Source: Salinibacterium sp. G-O1
Lineage (GTDB): Bacteria; Actinomycetota; Actinomycetes; Actinomycetales; Microbacteriaceae
DNA length: 64,000 nt
NCBI RefSeq assembly: GCF_030063305.1
Contig: NZ_JASISV010000001.1
Location: forward strand, 558,001 to 622,000
Direction of reading: 5' to 3'
The translations under genes were made by a program, and so were the position numbers. The notes beneath the pieces are model-generated. The model was not told the DNA's origin. It was given only the letters and a program-made list of their open reading frames with translations, and ran no database searches. This document shows positions 48,011 through 55,572 of the stretch, piece after piece (positions within the stretch are counted from its first letter, which is position 1; every line of letters begins with the position of its first letter).

Positions 48011-49092
48011 TGCGCGAGGCCCTGATCGATCTCGGCGCGATCTCGGGCAATGTCGAGAACCTGCGAGCCGCTGTGGGGGGTATGACGTCGATGGTGGTCG
48101 TCAAGGCCAATGGATATGGGCATGGCGCAACTCAGTCGGCGCGGGCGGCCGTCGCGGGAGGAGCCGACTGGCTCGGCGTCGTCGATATCGACGAGGCGCT
48201 TGAGCTGCGCGCAGCAGGCATCCAAACCCCGGTTCTTGCGTGGCTGCACGACCCGGATCAGGATTTCGCCGAGGCCATCGCCGCGCGGATCGACCTCGGG
48301 GTGAGCTACCTCGAGCAACTCGATCGGGTTGCCGCGGCATCCGGAACCGGCCAGATTCATCTCAAGGTCGACACCGGACTCGGCCGCAACGGCGCGGCAC
48401 CGGGGGACTGGGCGGCTCTGTTCGACGCTGCCGCGGCCCACGAGCGCGCCGGCCGGATCGTGGTGCGAGGCATCTTCAGCCATCTGGCCGGGGTGAGTGA
48501 CACCGATCAGGTGGCATCCTTCGAACAGGCCCTCGCGGAGGCCGCGGCGACCGGCCTCACGCCGGAACTCGTTCATCTCGCGGCGAGCGGTGCCGCGCTC
48601 GACGTGCCGAACTCCCGCTTCGACATGGTGCGGTTCGGGGTTGCTGCGTACGGACTATCGCCATACAGCGGAGGCTCCCACCCCGCCGTTTCGCTGACCC
48701 CAGCGATGCAGCTCAGCGGAGCGGTGGTCTCGGCCAAGCGCGTGAAAGCGGGAACCGGAGTGTCGTACGGGCACGAGCACGTCGTACCGAGAGACACCAC
48801 ACTCGCGCTGATTCCGCTGGGCTACGGCGACGGGATTCCCCGTCACGGTTCAGGTGCAGGACCGATCAGCATCAAGGGCAAGCGCTACACGGTGGCGGGC
48901 AGAGTTGCCATGGATCAGGTGGTGGTCGACGTGGGGGATGACGATGTTGCGGTCGGCGACCGCGCGATCTTCTTCGGCGACCCGGCCACCGGCGTGCCCT
49001 CTGCCGACGACTGGGCCGAGGCGTGCGGCACCATCAACTACGAAATCGTCACGAGGATCGGTAACCGTGTCGTGCGCCGGTACACGTCGTGA
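48007..49092 (+). CDS. alr: Alanine racemase
   Basis: A 361-residue PLP enzyme interconverting L- and D-alanine for peptidoglycan. The PLP-binding lysine is Lys33 in VVVKANGYGHGA. The second catalytic residue, the tyrosine, is in the TGVSYGHEHVV motif in the C-terminal beta domain. It overlaps acpS at its start and tsaE (GTGA) at its end. Tandem ATGs at 48007 and 48010 are both possible starts. Confidence 0.95.
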   Translation: MMREALIDLGAISGNVENLRAAVGGMTSMVVVKANGYGHGATQSARAAVAGGADWLGVVDIDEALELRAAGIQTPVLAWLHDPDQDFAEAIAARIDLGVSYLEQLDRVAAASGTGQIHLKVDTGLGRNGAAPGDWAALFDAAAAHERAGRIVVRGIFSHLAGVSDTDQVASFEQALAEAAATGLTPELVHLAASGAALDVPNSRFDMVRFGVAAYGLSPYSGGSHPAVSLTPAMQLSGAVVSAKRVKAGTGVSYGHEHVVPRDTTLALIPLGYGDGIPRHGSGAGPISIKGKRYTVAGRVAMDQVVVDVGDDDVAVGDRAIFFGDPATGVPSADDWAEACGTINYEIVTRIGNRVVRRYTS

Positions 49093-49574
49093 TCGTCGTC
49101 TCGACCGTGATCGACACCCCCGAGTCGATGGGCGAACTGGGCGCGACGATCGCCGCGGAGCTTGAGGCGGGAGACCTCGTGCTGCTCAACGGCGAGCTGG
49201 GCGCAGGGAAGACGACACTCACCCGGGGAATCGGCGAGGCTCTTGGCGTGCGGGGTGCCGTGACCAGTCCCACGTTCGTGCTCGCGCGCACCCATCCCCG
49301 TGAGGGCGGCGCGCCACTCGTGCACGTTGACGCGTACAGGCTCGGCAGCGCGCTCGAGCTCGACGACCTCGACATCGACTTCGAGGCGTCCATTGTCGTC
49401 GTCGAATGGGGCGCAGGCATGCTCGACGGTGTCGTCGACTCCTGGCTTGAGATTGACATCGACCGTCCACACGGCGGCGATATGGATGCCGAGGTCGAAC
49501 CGAGGCAGGTTCGCATCACCGGCCACGGACCGCGCTGGGCGCAACTGGGATGGATCGATGCTGCTCGCCATTGA
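49089..49574 (+). CDS. tsaE: tRNA t6A synthesis ATPase TsaE
   Basis: A 161-residue P-loop ATPase; GELGAGKTTLTRGI (about 37-50) is the Walker A region, with VTSPTFVLAR and HVDAYRLG downstream. TsaE binds the TsaB-TsaD complex that makes N6-threonylcarbamoyladenosine at position 37 of ANN-decoding tRNAs. The GTG start overlaps the alr stop. Its 3' end overlaps tsaB by 17 bases, so translation of the pair is coupled. Confidence 0.93.
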   Translation: MIVVSTVIDTPESMGELGATIAAELEAGDLVLLNGELGAGKTTLTRGIGEALGVRGAVTSPTFVLARTHPREGGAPLVHVDAYRLGSALELDDLDIDFEASIVVVEWGAGMLDGVVDSWLEIDIDRPHGGDMDAEVEPRQVRITGHGPRWAQLGWIDAARH

Positions 49575-50193
49575 CACGTCAGCCGGCACGAGTGTTGCCG
49601 TGGTCGACCTCGACGGCGGCATCCTCGCAGAGCTCTCCTCCGACGATACGCGCCGGCACACCGAGGTAATCGGCTCCCTCATCGCGGCGTGCATCGCTGA
49701 CTCCGGCATCACGGTTTCCGCGCTCTCCGGCGTGGTCGCAGGCATGGGTCCCGGCCCCTTCACCGGACTGCGGGTCGGCATCGCCGCGGCTCGCGTGTTT
49801 GCGGTGGGCGCTGGCACGAAGGTGATTCCGGCGGTCAGTCACGACGCCATCGCCTTCGGATGCACCGAACCGACACTGGTTGCGACAGACGCGCGCAGGC
49901 GCGAGGTCTACTGGTCGACCTATTCGGGCTCGGATGCCGCCGGCCTCCCGATCCGCACGAGCGGGCCGAACCTCGCCAAGGTGGGCGAGCTCGACACCGC
50001 AGTGCACGGATTCGCGGACTACCGCCTGGTGGAGGCCGCAACGGTGTCTGCCGGGGCTCTCGGGATGCTGGTCGAAACCATGCTCGCGAATGGCCGCGAC
50101 GTCGAGAGCTCCTTCGACGGGCATCCTGGCGCGCTCTACCTACGATCGCCCGACGTCACCATGTCGAACGGGCCAAAGCGGGTCACGACATGA
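49558..50193 (+). CDS. tsaB: tRNA t6A synthesis protein TsaB
   Basis: A 211-residue ASKHA-fold protein starting LLAIDTSAGTSVAVVD, with the GMGPGPFTGLRVGIAAARVF segment (about 62-81). It is the inactive paralogue that dimerises with TsaD. I use the ATG at 49558 inside tsaE; an upstream open frame is a shadow. The stop overlaps rimI (ATGA). Confidence 0.93.
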   Translation: MLLAIDTSAGTSVAVVDLDGGILAELSSDDTRRHTEVIGSLIAACIADSGITVSALSGVVAGMGPGPFTGLRVGIAAARVFAVGAGTKVIPAVSHDAIAFGCTEPTLVATDARRREVYWSTYSGSDAAGLPIRTSGPNLAKVGELDTAVHGFADYRLVEAATVSAGALGMLVETMLANGRDVESSFDGHPGALYLRSPDVTMSNGPKRVTT

Positions 50194-50675
50194 CCTGGCA
50201 GTTGCGAAGGGCCACAGCCGATGACCTCGACGCGATCATGGCGATCGAGTCGACGGTGTTTACGACAGACGCCTGGTCTTCGGCGATCATGCGGGCCGAG
50301 CTAGCAGACCGGCACGGGTACTACCTCGTCGCGTTTCCGCCCGGCGAACCCGACCAGATCGATGCGTATGCCGGGCTGCGCTCGCCGCTGAGAGAACCGC
50401 AGGCCGACATCCAGACCATCGCCGTCGCGGAGCGCGCGCGCCGTAACGGACTCGGGCGAGTGCTGATGTTGCAGCTGATGTCTGAGGCGCGCACCAGGGG
50501 AGCGCGTGAGATCTTCCTCGAGGTTCGCGCCGACAATCCCTCGGCGCAGGCGCTCTATGTTTCGCTCGGCTTCGAGCAGATCGCCGTGCGCCCAAACTAT
50601 TACCAGCCAGATGGCGTCGACGCGATCATTATGCGCATGGCCGTCGTCGAGCCGAAAGTGAGCGTGGCGCTATGA
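50190..50675 (+). CDS. rimI: Ribosomal protein-type N-acetyltransferase RimI
   Basis: A 161-residue GNAT acetyltransferase. The acetyl-CoA loop is in [17 protein letters not shown] (about 89-105), and the C-terminal [23 protein letters not shown] in two parts matches RimI. In E. coli RimI acetylates the S18 N-terminus, but in actinobacteria it often acts on several N-termini. It lies between tsaB and tsaD in an overlapping operon, a very common arrangement. Confidence 0.92.
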   Translation: MTWQLRRATADDLDAIMAIESTVFTTDAWSSAIMRAELADRHGYYLVAFPPGEPDQIDAYAGLRSPLREPQADIQTIAVAERARRNGLGRVLMLQLMSEARTRGAREIFLEVRADNPSAQALYVSLGFEQIAVRPNYYQPDGVDAIIMRMAVVEPKVSVAL

Positions 50676-51715
50676 AGCCGTTAGTTCTCGGAATCGAGAC
50701 GAGCTGTGACGAGACGGGCATCGGCATCGTACGCGGCACCGAGCTGCTCGCCAACGTGATCTCGTCGTCCATGGATGAGCACGCCCGCTACGGCGGGGTC
50801 GTGCCTGAGGTCGCAGCGCGTGCGCATCTCGAGGCACTGGTGCCGGCGATCGAGCAGGCGCTCGCCGAGGCGGATGTCACGCTCGCTGATCTCGACGCGA
50901 TCGCCGTGACCAGCGGACCGGGGTTGGCCGGGGCGCTCATGGTCGGCGTCGGTGCGGCCAAGGCGCTGGCTGTCTCGCTGGACAAGCCGATCTTCGCGGT
51001 CAACCATCTCGTCGGCCATGTCGGAGCCGACCTCATCAGCGACACTGAGCCGCTCGAGTATCCGACAATTGCGCTTCTCGTGTCGGGCGGGCACACCTCC
51101 CTGCTGCTGGTGCGCGACCTGGTCTCCGACGTCGAGTTGCTGGGCGAGACGATCGACGACGCCGCCGGCGAGGCCTTCGACAAGGTCGCACGCCTGCTCG
51201 GGCTGCCGTACCCCGGCGGCCCGCACATCGACAGGGTCGCAGTGGGCGGAGACCCGAAAGCGATCCGTTTTCCTCGGGGCCTCAGCCTCCCCAAAGACAT
51301 GGCGAAGCACCGGTACGATTTCTCGTTCTCAGGGCTCAAGACTTCGGTGGCGCGCTGGGTCGAGCGCGAGCAGGATGCCGGAGCCGAGCTTCCGATCGCG
51401 GATGTCGCGGCGAGCTTCCGTGAGGCCGTCGTGGACGTGCTCCTCACCAAGGCGGTGGCGGCATGCAACGACCTCGGCGTACCCCGGCTTCTGCTCGGCG
51501 GTGGGGTGGTGGCCAACGCCCGGGTTCGCGAGCTAGCGGCAGAGCGCTGCGAGGCTGCTGGCATCCGGCTTCGTATTCCGCCGCTGTCGCTGTGCACAGA
51601 CAACGGCGCGATGATCGCCGCCCTCGGTGCTCAGCTGATCATGGCCGGTCGCCCGCCGTCGACCCTGGACTTCGGGGCAGACTCCACCCTTCCCGTCACC
51701 ACAATCCAGGCCTAG
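50672..51715 (+). CDS. tsaD: tRNA N6-adenosine threonylcarbamoyltransferase TsaD
   Basis: The 347-residue catalytic subunit of t6A synthesis. The metal-binding histidines are in [10 protein letters not shown] (about 110-119); [15 protein letters not shown] (about 5-19), [11 protein letters not shown] and [14 protein letters not shown] complete the ASKHA fold. The ATG overlaps the rimI stop. It closes the glmS-acpS-alr-tsaE-tsaB-rimI-tsaD series. Confidence 0.96.
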   Translation: MKPLVLGIETSCDETGIGIVRGTELLANVISSSMDEHARYGGVVPEVAARAHLEALVPAIEQALAEADVTLADLDAIAVTSGPGLAGALMVGVGAAKALAVSLDKPIFAVNHLVGHVGADLISDTEPLEYPTIALLVSGGHTSLLLVRDLVSDVELLGETIDDAAGEAFDKVARLLGLPYPGGPHIDRVAVGGDPKAIRFPRGLSLPKDMAKHRYDFSFSGLKTSVARWVEREQDAGAELPIADVAASFREAVVDVLLTKAVAACNDLGVPRLLLGGGVVANARVRELAAERCEAAGIRLRIPPLSLCTDNGAMIAALGAQLIMAGRPPSTLDFGADSTLPVTTIQA

Positions 51716-51760
51716 CGCTGCCTGGTGGACGCGTTGAGGTCGCCTGCCGGACGCGCCACG

Positions 51761-51790
51761 TTGACAATGTCACCGCCACGCTGGGACTAT
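51761..51790 (+). promoter_or_regulatory. Promoter of the DUF4190-like gene
   Basis: TTGACA (51761-51766) is a perfect -35 box; GACTAT (51785-51790) follows after 18 bases. A TTAGGAG ribosome site lies at 51817-51823 before the ATG at 51831. Confidence 0.6.
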
Positions 51791-51830
51791 GGCATCGCCG
51801 CTAGGCACCGACTTTCTTAGGAGCGCACTC

Positions 51831-52148
51831 ATGACCGACCCAACACCGTACTCAGAGCCGCAGCCCCAGCAGCCGCAGCAGCCGTACAACGCACAGCCGG
51901 CCGGGCCCAAGACAAACGTTCTCGCGATCATCGCGTTGATCGGTGGCTTCGTGGTTCCGCTCGCCGGAATTATCGTCGGCTTCATCGCTCTCAACCAGAT
52001 CAAGACCACGGGTGAGGCCGGCCGCGGACTTGCGATCGGTGGCATCGTCGTCGGCTTCGTCGTGGGCGCGCTGACGCTGCTGATCATCGCAGTGTCAGTG
52101 ATCCTCCCGCTCGTGCTGGTCGGCTCGTACGGCGGATACAACTACTAA
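51831..52148 (+). CDS. DUF4190-like small membrane protein
   Basis: A 105-residue protein with a Pro/Gln-rich cytoplasmic N-terminus (about 1-25) and two membrane helices (about 32-58 and 68-98) of the DUF4190 type, including the GFIALNQIKTTGEAGRGLAI loop. The function is unknown. Ribosome site AGGAGC is eight bases before the ATG. A second, related gene follows after a terminator. Confidence 0.75.
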   Translation: MTDPTPYSEPQPQQPQQPYNAQPAGPKTNVLAIIALIGGFVVPLAGIIVGFIALNQIKTTGEAGRGLAIGGIVVGFVVGALTLLIIAVSVILPLVLVGSYGGYNY

Positions 52149-52157
52149 TTCCCGCTG

Positions 52158-52186
52158 AAGCCCGCGCCTCGAAAGCGCGGGCTTCT
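52158..52186 (+). terminator. Terminator between the two DUF4190-like genes
   Basis: An 11-bp perfect stem (52158-52168 with 52176-52186) is followed by TTCTCTT, a reasonable intrinsic terminator. The next start codon is only 16 bases away. Confidence 0.7.
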
Positions 52187-52201
52187 TCTCTTGGAGCAAC
52201 C

Positions 52202-52708
52202 ATGACCACCAACACCCCAGACAACGAAATTCCTCCCGTACCGGTTCCGCCGGTCACTCCGCCCCCACCAGCTCCCGTCGAGCCCGCTCCGGCCGCTGCT
52301 GCGCCTCCCGCGCCGCTTCCTCCCGTGTCACCGGCGCCTCCCGCCCCCGCGGCCGCACGTCCCGACCCATACGCCGCCCCGGGCCAGACAGCACCGTATG
52401 CGTCGCCGGCCGCTGCGCCCCAGCCGAACCCATACGCCCCCGTGGCCGCTGGCCCGGTCCAGACCCTGAGCATCGTGGCGATGATCGTCGGCATCCTCGG
52501 CGTGCTCATGTCGTTCGTTGGGCTGGGATTCCTGCCGGCGCTCGCCGCCGTGATCATGGGCCACCTCGCCCAGAAGCGGCAGCCGTGGGCGAAGCCCTTC
52601 TGGGTCACCGCCCTCGTGACGGGCTACGTGGGCCTGGGAATCTCCCTGATTGCCGGGTTGTTCTTCCTGTTCGTCTTCATTGCGGCTTCCAGCGGCAGTT
52701 CCTTCTAG
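52202..52708 (+). CDS. Pro-rich DUF4190-like membrane protein
   Basis: A 168-residue protein. The first 80 residues are a Pro/Ala/Val-rich, probably disordered region (PVPPVTPPPPAPVEPAPAA and onward), followed by two membrane helices of the same DUF4190-type plan (about 87-113 and 135-160) with the MGHLAQKRQPWAKPF loop. It looks like a diverged duplicate of the upstream gene. The stop shares CTAG with the convergent methyltransferase. The function is unknown. Confidence 0.72.
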   Translation: MTTNTPDNEIPPVPVPPVTPPPPAPVEPAPAAAAPPAPLPPVSPAPPAPAAARPDPYAAPGQTAPYASPAAAPQPNPYAPVAAGPVQTLSIVAMIVGILGVLMSFVGLGFLPALAAVIMGHLAQKRQPWAKPFWVTALVTGYVGLGISLIAGLFFLFVFIAASSGSSF

Positions 52709-53886
52709 CCGATTACCCGTTCGACCAGCAGCGCCCTGCGCTTACCGCCCACGCGCGTAAGCATCAGGGTGCCGCTGGCGTCTCCCTTCGGCGCCAATGC
52801 CGTGCGGTATTCGGCGGGGTCGATATCGACTCCTCGCTTCTTGATCTCGAGCGTGCCGATTCCTCGCGCCGCGATCTCGCGCTTCAGGGTGCGCTTGTCG
52901 AGCGCGAAATCTTCGAGCACCCGGAAACAGGTGGCGAACGGGGTCACGTGAGCGGTGTCTGATGTCACGTACGCGATCGAGGGGTCGAGCATCCTGCCCC
53001 CGATTTTGCGCGCGAGGTCGCCGATGAGCCTGGCCCGGATGACGGCCCCGTCGGGTTCGTACACGAATTCACCCAGCGCGCCCGCTGCTTCGTCTGCGCT
53101 GTCTGCAGCGGCCGTCATCTCCGCCGTCCCGGCATCGCTGATGACGAGGGCTGAGCGACGGATGCCCGGGCGAGCAAGCGCTCCGAACCACAGCCCGAGC
53201 TCGACCACGTCCCGGTCGACCGAGACCCACTGGGCTTCGGCCCCGGGGGGAATCAGCTCGCGGTCGATGCCGGGACCGAGCTTGATGCCGGTCGGGTACA
53301 GTTCGGCCAGCCCGAAGGCGAAGTCGAGGGATGGCGACCAGTCGCCGGGGTCGCGAAGCCTGCGGGCGCCGTCGCGCCGGGCCGGGTCCAGGTAGATGCC
53401 GTCCACCCCCGCGAGGTTGGCCTCTTCCGCGGCCGAGTGCTCCACGCGGGCGTTCGACCACGGTGCGAGGTTGTAGGCGGCAATCGCGGCGGTGACCTCG
53501 TCACGCTCCACGGCGGTCACCTCGAGGTCGAGTGCCGCGATCGCCAGTGCATCCGCACCGATTCCACAGCCGAGATCGGCGACCCACTTGACGCCGGCAT
53601 CCGAGAAGCGGCCAGCGTGGTGAGCCGCCACCCCCAGACGTGTCGCCTGCTCGAGCCCCGCCTCGGTGAAGAGCATCCGGTCTGCGAATGATCCGAACTT
53701 GGTGGTTGCCCGGTGGCGCAATTTGGCCTGATTGAGCACCGCTGAGACGAGCCCGGCCGGATGCCCGGCTTTGCGAAGATCTGACACCGTGCGAACCACA
53801 TCCGCTGTGGAATCGAACGGCGGAAGGGAATCGAGCAAGCGGAGTCCTTCGGCAGAGAAAAGTTCTCGAAGTTCGGCCTGATCCAT
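52705..53886 (-). CDS. THUMP-like domain SAM-dependent methyltransferase
   Basis: A 393-residue class I methyltransferase. The SAM-binding motif is VADLGCGIGADALAIAALD (about 100-118), followed by AVERDEVTAAIAAYNLA and YLDPARRDG (motif IV region). The C-terminal part (about 300-393) matches the THUMP-like domain seen in this family of conserved bacterial proteins, suggesting RNA as the substrate. I start at 53886 (MDQAELRELF); the longer open frame runs through the groES promoter. TACCGT lies six bases before the ATG, so it may be leaderless. It is divergent from groES. Confidence 0.85.
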   Translation of the reverse strand: MDQAELRELFSAEGLRLLDSLPPFDSTADVVRTVSDLRKAGHPAGLVSAVLNQAKLRHRATTKFGSFADRMLFTEAGLEQATRLGVAAHHAGRFSDAGVKWVADLGCGIGADALAIAALDLEVTAVERDEVTAAIAAYNLAPWSNARVEHSAAEEANLAGVDGIYLDPARRDGARRLRDPGDWSPSLDFAFGLAELYPTGIKLGPGIDRELIPPGAEAQWVSVDRDVVELGLWFGALARPGIRRSALVISDAGTAEMTAAADSADEAAGALGEFVYEPDGAVIRARLIGDLARKIGGRMLDPSIAYVTSDTAHVTPFATCFRVLEDFALDKRTLKREIAARGIGTLEIKKRGVDIDPAEYRTALAPKGDASGTLMLTRVGGKRRALLVERVIG

Positions 53887-53938
53887 TCCCTCACGGTACC
53901 CGTGACGGCGGAGTAAACATGACAGGGTCGTGATTCGT

Positions 53939-53965
53939 CTGGCACTCACGTTGATCGAGTGCCAG
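53939..53965. promoter_or_regulatory. CIRCE element (HrcA operator) of groES
   Basis: CTGGCACTC-N9-GAGTGCCAG is a perfect 9-9-9 inverted repeat and matches the core of the CIRCE consensus (TTAGCACTC-N9-GAGTGCTAA). It overlaps the -35 box of the groES promoter, as expected for repression. Confidence 0.9.
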
Positions 53966-53979
53966 CGAAGCTCTATAGT
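53951..53979 (+). promoter_or_regulatory. groES promoter
   Basis: TTGATC (53951-53956) and TATAGT (53974-53979) are separated by 17 bases. The start near 53986 lies within the second CIRCE-like repeat. Confidence 0.75.
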
Positions 53980-53980
53980 T

Positions 53981-54013
53981 GGGTTGGCACTCTCACAGGG
54001 AGTGTGCCAACCC
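53981..54013. promoter_or_regulatory. Second, imperfect CIRCE-like repeat at the groES transcription start
   Basis: TTGGCACTC (53984-53992) faces GAGTGTGCCAA (54000-54010), the same half-sites with a two-base insertion in the right arm and a shorter spacer; the arms extend by GGG/CCC. In the mRNA it would form a long hairpin at the 5' end, a known stabiliser of unprocessed groE mRNA. Confidence 0.7.
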
Positions 54014-54040
54014 AAGGTTTCTAGAAAGCAGAGGTCAACC

Positions 54041-54337
54041 GTGTCGGTGTCCATCAAGCCGCTCGAAGATCGAATCGTCATCAAGCAGGTAGAGGCAGAA
54101 ACGACCACAGCGTCGGGTCTTGTCATCCCTGACACCGCGAAGGAGAAGCCCCAGGAGGGCGAGGTCGTCGCAGTGGGCCCAGGCCGCATAGACGATAACG
54201 GCAACCGCGTCCCGCTCGACATCGCAGTGGGCGACAAGGTCATCTACTCCAAGTACGGCGGAACCGAGGTGAAGTACGGCGGGGAAGACCTCCTCGTGCT
54301 CTCAGCTCGCGACGTGCTTGCGGTCGTAGTCCGCTAA
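54041..54337 (+). CDS. groES: Co-chaperonin GroES
   Basis: A 98-residue co-chaperonin with [20 protein letters not shown] near the N-terminus, the mobile loop [20 protein letters not shown] (about 18-37), and the [20 protein letters not shown] region. It caps the GroEL folding chamber. The GTG at 54041 has AGAGG upstream. groEL does not follow: a terminator and rarD come next, so the main groEL must be elsewhere, as in many Actinobacteria. Confidence 0.96.
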   Translation: MSVSIKPLEDRIVIKQVEAETTTASGLVIPDTAKEKPQEGEVVAVGPGRIDDNGNRVPLDIAVGDKVIYSKYGGTEVKYGGEDLLVLSARDVLAVVVR

Positions 54338-54376
54338 TTACGTTTCGCCAGAGTCCCGCGCATGCGGGTTCTGCCA

Positions 54377-54409
54377 AAAAGACCCCGTGGTTCTGCCACG
54401 GGGTCTTTT
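54377..54409 (+). terminator. groES terminator
   Basis: A perfect 14-bp stem with AAAA at its left base and TTTT at its right base (54377-54390 with 54396-54409) is a textbook intrinsic terminator, 39 bases after the stop. Confidence 0.93.
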
Positions 54410-54426
54410 GCGTGCCCAGCCACACG

Positions 54427-54432
54427 TAGGCT
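54427..54432 (+). promoter_or_regulatory. -10 box TAGGCT of rarD, predicted leaderless
   Basis: TAGGCT is followed by six bases and GTG at 54439, with no ribosome binding site. It lies just after the groES terminator. Confidence 0.5.
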
Positions 54433-54438
54433 GGATTG

Positions 54439-55383
54439 GTGCCCCCGACTTCCGCTACCGACGACCGGGTGTCGCGTCCCGGCCTCGCCTTCGCTCTCGC
54501 ATCGTACGTGCTCTGGGGTTTTCTCCCCGTGCTGTTTGTTTCCCTTCGGCCGGCCGGTCCCATCGAGATCGTTGCCTGGCGGATTGTGCTCTCGCTGATC
54601 TTCTGCGCCCTCCTGATCTCGGTGACTCGCGGATGGCCTAGGTTGCGCGCCATCGTGCGCGATCGAGCCACCCTGGTGTCTCTGTCCGTTGCCGGAGTAT
54701 TTATCCTCGTGAACTGGGTCGTCTACGTCTTCGCCAGCCTGAGCGGGCATGTGGTCGAGGCGGCCCTCGGATATTTCACCAACCCGATCGTGACCGTGCT
54801 GCTCGGGGTGATCGTGCTGCGCGAGCGACTGCGCCCGCTGCAGTGGATAGCGATCGGCGTCAGTGCGGTGGCTGTGCTCGTTCTCGCCATCGGCTACGGC
54901 TCTTTCCCATGGATAGCGCTCACCCTCGCCTTCAGCTTCGGTTTTTATGGGCTCGTCAAGAAGCGCGTGGGTCCGAAAGCCGACGCGATCAGTGGCCTGA
55001 CGGTCGAAACCGCAGTGCTCGCGCCTGCCGCGGTCATCGCGCTGCTGATCATCAGCGCTGCCGGCGGATTGACCATCGGGACCCAGGCGGCCGGTCACAC
55101 CGCTCTCATGCTCGCGCTCGGCGTCGCCACAGCGGTACCGCTCATCCTCTTCGCAGCGGCGTCGCGCAGGCTGCCGCTGACCTACATGGGACTTGTGCAG
55201 TACATCGCGCCGATTCTCCAGCTCCTTGTCGGTGTCGTGCTGCTCAAGGAGGACATGCCGCCCGAGCGCTGGATAGGGTTCGGCATAGTGTGGCTCGCGC
55301 TGGCGATCCTGACCGTTGACATGTTCGCCTCATCCGGTCGGCAGAGACGACGCCCGGCGCCCATGGTGGAAGCCGTGCCGTAA
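54439..55383 (+). CDS. rarD: RarD-type EamA family transporter
   Basis: A 314-residue membrane protein with ten helices formed by two EamA repeats. The starting segment GLAFALASYVLWGFLPVLFV and the second-helix motif PIEIVAWRIVLS (about 38-49) are typical of RarD. Substrates of this family are mostly unknown (drug/metabolite transporter superfamily). I prefer GTG at 54439 over TTG at 54436 because of the -10 box spacing. It is a single-gene unit. Confidence 0.88.
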   Translation: MPPTSATDDRVSRPGLAFALASYVLWGFLPVLFVSLRPAGPIEIVAWRIVLSLIFCALLISVTRGWPRLRAIVRDRATLVSLSVAGVFILVNWVVYVFASLSGHVVEAALGYFTNPIVTVLLGVIVLRERLRPLQWIAIGVSAVAVLVLAIGYGSFPWIALTLAFSFGFYGLVKKRVGPKADAISGLTVETAVLAPAAVIALLIISAAGGLTIGTQAAGHTALMLALGVATAVPLILFAAASRRLPLTYMGLVQYIAPILQLLVGVVLLKEDMPPERWIGFGIVWLALAILTVDMFASSGRQRRRPAPMVEAVP

Positions 55384-55420
55384 CCGATCACACCGCACCT
55401 TTTCGGTCGATTGCCGAATC

Positions 55421-55473
55421 GTTACGTACTGATAACGGAATATAACGATCGTGCCGTGTTACACGTCTGTAAC
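55421..55473. promoter_or_regulatory. Two GlnR-like boxes upstream of livJ
   Basis: GTTAC-N6-ATAAC (55421-55436) and GTTAC-N6-GTAAC (55458-55473) match the two-site layout of the actinobacterial GlnR consensus gTnAc-N6-GaAAc; a further ATAAC lies at 55442-55446. The second box overlaps the -35 region (TTACAC) of the promoter. Nitrogen control of the transporter is inferred. Confidence 0.4.
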
Positions 55474-55486
55474 CCCCCTGTATTGT
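55459..55486 (+). promoter_or_regulatory. livJ promoter
   Basis: TTACAC (55459-55464) and TATTGT (55481-55486) are spaced by 16 bases. The leader to the ATG at 55573 is about 80 bases, with CAAGGAG as the ribosome site. Confidence 0.5.
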
Positions 55487-55572
55487 GCCGGGACCCCGGT
55501 GCCAATAGCTTGGCTAGAGGGCCCCACCGAAGTGGCTCTCATTTCCATGTCATACAACACGCAAGGAGCAAC

